A stretch of 64,000 bases of DNA from Rhodopseudomonas boonkerdii (GTDB lineage: Bacteria > Pseudomonadota > Alphaproteobacteria > Rhizobiales > Xanthobacteraceae): assembly GCF_021184025.1 (NCBI RefSeq), contig NZ_CP036537.1:5361001-5425000 (forward strand). Direction: 5' to 3'. Below are positions 61,393 to 64,000 of the stretch, in pieces. Position numbers and translations under genes: made by a program. Position 1 is the stretch's first letter. Every line of letters starts with the position of its first letter. The notes beneath the pieces were generated by a model, which was not told the DNA's origin, ran no database searches, and saw only the letters and a program-made list of their open reading frames with translations.

Positions 61393-62520
61393 ATGAGCTT
61401 AGCCCGTATCGGCCGTGTCGCCCTGATCGTCGCTGCCGCAAGTCTGCCTCAAGCCGCTTTCACGTCATTTGCGCACGCAAAACCCACCGTAGAGGTCGCT
61501 TTCGTGCTGGATACGACCGGCTCTATGGCCGGCCTGATCGAAGGCGCGAAACGCAAAATCTGGTCGATTGCCACTTCGATCCTTGACCAGAATCCCGATG
61601 CCGACATCCGTATGGGACTCGTCGCCTATCGCGACATCGGCGATGAGTATGTGACGAAGAAATTCGACCTCACCACCGATATTCAGGATCTCTATGCCAA
61701 TCTGCTGCAAGTGAGAGCGCAGGGCGGCGGCGACTGGCCCGAAAGCGTCAACGAGGCGCTCGATGTCGCCATCAACAAGCTGCAATGGTCCAAGGGTGGC
61801 GATATCAGGCGCATCGTGTTCCTGGTCGGCGACGCCCCACCGCATATGGATTATGCGCAGGATACTAAGTACGAGACGACGATGAAGGTGGCGCAGCAGA
61901 AAGAGATCATCGTCAACGCCGTCCTTGCCGGCGGCGCCCGCGATACCGAACGCGCCTGGCGCGACATCGCCCAGCGCGGCGACGGTCGCTTTATCGCGAT
62001 CCCGCAGGATGGCGGACAGGTGGTGATCATCGAGACGCCGTATGATGAGGAGATCATCATCCTGCAAAACGAGATCAACAAGACCGTGATCCCCTACGGT
62101 CCCCGCACGCTGCAGAAGCGCACCGAGGAAAAGACGCGGCAGTTATCGGAAGTCGCCCGCGCAGCGCCAGCCTCGGCATCGGACATGGCGAGCTATATCA
62201 ACAAACGGGCAAAGCTGTCGTCGGAGGCTGTAACCGGTGGCGGCGATCTGGTCGCCGATGTGGCGTCGGGCAGCAAGAGGCTCGATGGCGTCAAGGATGA
62301 TGAGCTGCCGGAGTCGCTGCGAAAACTGTCGATGCGGGATCGCACGGCTGAGCTCGAAAAGCAGATGACCTTACGTAAGGAGCTTAACGCCAAGCTCACC
62401 GCGCTGGTCGTCAAACGTGACGCCTATGTGGCCGCGCAGCGCGACAAGACGGGGGCACCGAAGGCCTCGTCCTTCGATCGCGAGGTGGAGGCGACATTGA
62501 AAGTGCAGCTCAAGAAGTAG
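61393..62520 (+). CDS. Secreted von Willebrand A domain protein
   Basis: A 375-aa protein: signal peptide (VALIVAAASLPQAAFTSFAHA), then a VWA domain with MIDAS motif VAFVLDTTGSMAGLIEG, RMGLVAYRDIGDEYV and IVFLVGDAPPHMD. The C-terminal 150 residues are charged and helical. It probably binds a partner in a metal-dependent way in the periplasm or outside the cell. CGGAGACA precedes the ATG. Earlier Met codons would lengthen the leader. Confidence 0.8.
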   Translation: MSLARIGRVALIVAAASLPQAAFTSFAHAKPTVEVAFVLDTTGSMAGLIEGAKRKIWSIATSILDQNPDADIRMGLVAYRDIGDEYVTKKFDLTTDIQDLYANLLQVRAQGGGDWPESVNEALDVAINKLQWSKGGDIRRIVFLVGDAPPHMDYAQDTKYETTMKVAQQKEIIVNAVLAGGARDTERAWRDIAQRGDGRFIAIPQDGGQVVIIETPYDEEIIILQNEINKTVIPYGPRTLQKRTEEKTRQLSEVARAAPASASDMASYINKRAKLSSEAVTGGGDLVADVASGSKRLDGVKDDELPESLRKLSMRDRTAELEKQMTLRKELNAKLTALVVKRDAYVAAQRDKTGAPKASSFDREVEATLKVQLKK

Positions 62521-62643
62521 TTTAACATCGGAATAGTGGCCCCTCGCCGCCCGGCTTCACCGGGCCGGTGCGGGGATGCGGCCCGCTCGAATTTGCATCG
62601 CGCTTCCTCTTCCATCCGTAAGAAAAATCGGCATTGTGGCGCG

Positions 62644-63309
62644 ATGACAGAGAACGCACCCAAAGCTCAAGCCGGCGGCACCATCATTCCGGTGACGCTG
62701 TTTCAGCAGAACTGCATGCTCCTGTGGGACGAAGCCACCCGACAGGCGGTGGTGATCGATCCCGGCGGCGACGTGCCGCTGATCCGGGAGGCAATTGCCA
62801 AGGCCAATGTGCAGGTCGGGCAGATTTGGCTCACCCATGGCCATATCGATCATGTCGGCGGCGCCGCCGAACTGCGCGATGCGCTGAAGGTCGAGATCAT
62901 CGGCCCGCACAAGGCCGACGAATTCCTGCTCGACAACGTCGAGTCCTCAGGCGCCAATTACGGCATCGCCGGCGTGCGCAACTTCAAGCCGGACCGATGG
63001 CTCGAGGAGGGCGATATCGTCAGCGTCGGCGGCCTCTCCTTCGAGATCCTGCACTGTCCCGGCCATTCACCCGGCAGCGTCGTCTATTACAGCAAGGGTA
63101 TGAAATTTGCCCATGTGGGCGATGTATTGTTTGCCGGCTCTGTCGGCCGGACCGATCTCCCGGGCGGGAGCCACGAGACGCTGATCAGCTCGATCATGAA
63201 CAAGCTGATTCCCCTCGGCGACGATGTAGGTTTCATCTGCGGTCACGGACCAGGGTCCAGCATCGGCCAGGAGCGGATGACCAATCCCTTTCTCACAGGG
63301 ATGGCCTGA
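62644..63309 (+). CDS. Metallo-beta-lactamase-fold hydrolase (glyoxalase II-like)
   Basis: A 221-aa enzyme with the metal motif THGHIDHVGG, further His in HCPGHSPGSV and Asp in HVGDVLFAGSVGRTDLPGG, and a final CGHGPGSSIGQER. It belongs to the YcbL/glyoxalase II-like group, thioester hydrolases. Length is typical. It lies 124 bp after the VWA gene. Confidence 0.9.
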   Translation: MTENAPKAQAGGTIIPVTLFQQNCMLLWDEATRQAVVIDPGGDVPLIREAIAKANVQVGQIWLTHGHIDHVGGAAELRDALKVEIIGPHKADEFLLDNVESSGANYGIAGVRNFKPDRWLEEGDIVSVGGLSFEILHCPGHSPGSVVYYSKGMKFAHVGDVLFAGSVGRTDLPGGSHETLISSIMNKLIPLGDDVGFICGHGPGSSIGQERMTNPFLTGMA

Positions 63310-63319
63310 CCGAGAACAC

Positions 63320-63571
63320 TCAGCCGACGTGGTCGGGATTGATCCAGTCCTCGATCTGCGAGGCCGCGATGGTGCGCTTCGGCTGATAGGGATTCAGCGT
63401 GCCGGCCGTTGCGGTCCAGCCTTTTGCGAGGATCTCGCGGGCAAAGATCTTCGCATCGATTTCGGATTTGAACGTCTTTGTCGTCCGCGCCGGGCCCGGA
63501 GGGCGGGGATCCGATTTCACGGCACGGTCTGGCCCGAAGGCAACATACCAAGTATCAGGTTTCGTCATCAT
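63320..63571 (-). CDS. Hypothetical protein (83 aa)
   Basis: A small soluble protein: TWYVAFGPDRAVKSDPRPPG, TKTFKSEIDAKIFAREIL, and TLNPYQPKRTIAASQIEDWI. The pattern is well formed and codon usage fits, so the gene is real; a short conserved Rhizobiales family of unknown role seems likely. Its stop converges with the hydrolase stop, 10 bp apart. Confidence 0.65.
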   Translation of the reverse strand: MMTKPDTWYVAFGPDRAVKSDPRPPGPARTTKTFKSEIDAKIFAREILAKGWTATAGTLNPYQPKRTIAASQIEDWINPDHVG

Positions 63572-63658
63572 GATGCGTAGTAACGCCAAATGTGACAAAA
63601 AGTTGCACGTATTGCGGCAACTCTCTTTTTTGTAGCGAAGTTGCAGAGCTTAACAAGA

Positions 63659-63683
63659 CAGGCCGCCCAACCGGAGCGGCCTG
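63659..63683 (-). terminator. Hairpin downstream of the DUF1236 gene
   Basis: CAGGCCGC / GCGGCCTG, 8-bp stem with a 9-nt loop. On the minus strand it lies about 95 bp after the DUF1236 stop and is followed by TGTCTTGTT. Confidence 0.45.
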
Positions 63684-63704
63684 CAGTTTGGAAGAGTGCG
63701 CTTC

Positions 63705-63765
63705 CATGATCTCAGTCCGGCAAACTCCCCCAAAAAGTGGGCTGGCCTCCGGACAAAACCATGCT
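63705..63765. repeat. Second diverged GATC-type intergenic repeat
   Basis: CATGATCTCAGTCCGG ... CCTCCGGACAAAACCATGC resembles the element at 46881-46930. It is degenerate. Confidence 0.4.
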
Positions 63766-63777
63766 TCAATAGAGGTC

Positions 63778-64000
63778 TCAGTCGATCACCTCGACGATCC
63801 GACGGGTGCCTGGCTCGACCAGAACCGTGCGGCCGTTGACCACGGTGTAGCGATATTCACGCGCCGCGCGATATTCGGCCGGAACCTCGTAATAGGTCAC
63901 GCCGCTTGCAGGTAATACGGCGCCGACACGGACCTCGCGGTCATAGGTATAGGACGGACGATGCTGTTCGACGACATAGCTGCGGAAGCGCGGGCGATCG
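63778..64000 (-). CDS. DUF1236 family protein, C-terminal part
   Basis: The last 74 residues of a gene entering from the right edge. VTYYEVPAEY and YRYTVVNGRTVLVEPGTRRI match the C-terminal DUF1236 repeat of small exported Rhizobiales proteins. The stop is at 63778-63780. The N-terminus is outside the window. Confidence 0.8.
   Translation of the reverse strand, partial: DRPRFRSYVVEQHRPSYTYDREVRVGAVLPASGVTYYEVPAEYRAAREYRYTVVNGRTVLVEPGTRRIVEVID

Noticed and set aside
1-64000. CRISPR array
   Set aside because: No regularly spaced repeats with unique spacers were seen; repeats found are isolated or paired elements.

Overview
The window looks like part of the chromosome of an alphaproteobacterium of the Bradyrhizobium/Rhodopseudomonas/Afipia group (Nitrobacteraceae). 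The evidence is high GC, Rhizobiales-type trb conjugation genes, dispersed palindromic repeats in the right half of kinds I associate with that family, and typical chromosomal genes (otsBA, an ActR/RegA regulator, mmcB, a DUF1236 protein). A precise genus cannot be given from sequence reading alone.

Positions 1 to about 36,690 are the right part of an integrative and conjugative element (ICE). Its right end sits in the 3' end of a tRNA-Ser(GGA) gene (minus strand, 36,673-36,762); the left end lies outside the window. From left to right it holds: a defence-like cargo island (PLD-type nuclease, zinc-hook ATPase of the PrrC/RloC type, a 71-aa protein and a TIGR04141/DUF6119 protein; 1-6,156); a leader region with a small membrane protein and the antirestriction gene ardA; a regulatory cluster that resembles the FseA/QseM/RdfS circuit of ICEMlSym, with DUF6499 and DUF2285 halves that need a +1 frameshift at a CCC-C site; a replication and DNA-processing operon (excisionase-like HTH, RepA, DUF2840, TraF, DUF736, lytic transglycosylase, relaxase); a more AT-rich cargo insert (ArsR regulator, MFS transporter, NTF2-like protein); a LysR gene; traG-copG; the full trbBCDEJKLFGI set; a DUF2274 gene and an ACR3/bile-acid-symporter-like permease; and an integrase operon in which an unknown protein, a TumE/TumA-type toxin-antitoxin pair and a large serine recombinase overlap by ATGA junctions.

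Two dispersed non-coding elements tie these modules together. One (GTGCCGC-N18-GCGGCAC inside about 60 conserved bases) lies about 60 bp upstream of both the excisionase/repA operon and the toxin-antitoxin/integrase operon. A second, a 26-bp element with one mismatch, lies upstream of both traG and trbB. They suggest that excision/replication genes are co-regulated, and transfer-apparatus genes are co-regulated, possibly by the frameshift-made FseA-like activator and the LysR protein.

From 36,763 onward the window is host chromosome. It holds an MFS-otsB-otsA trehalose operon; a ZnuD-like TonB-dependent receptor with its own exbB-exbD-tonB, behind a Fur-like dyad; an orphan UgpB-like binding protein; a three-gene overlapping signalling operon (histidine kinase, REC-DUF3369-kinase, OmpR-type regulator); an ECF sigma factor; an L,D-transpeptidase; an amino-acid binding protein; two acyl-CoA dehydrogenases with a carboxymuconolactone-decarboxylase-like and a VOC protein; an MFS transporter; ActR/RegA; MmcB; a von Willebrand A protein; a metallo-beta-lactamase-fold hydrolase; a small unknown protein; and the end of a DUF1236 gene. 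No rRNA, CRISPR array or insertion sequence was seen.
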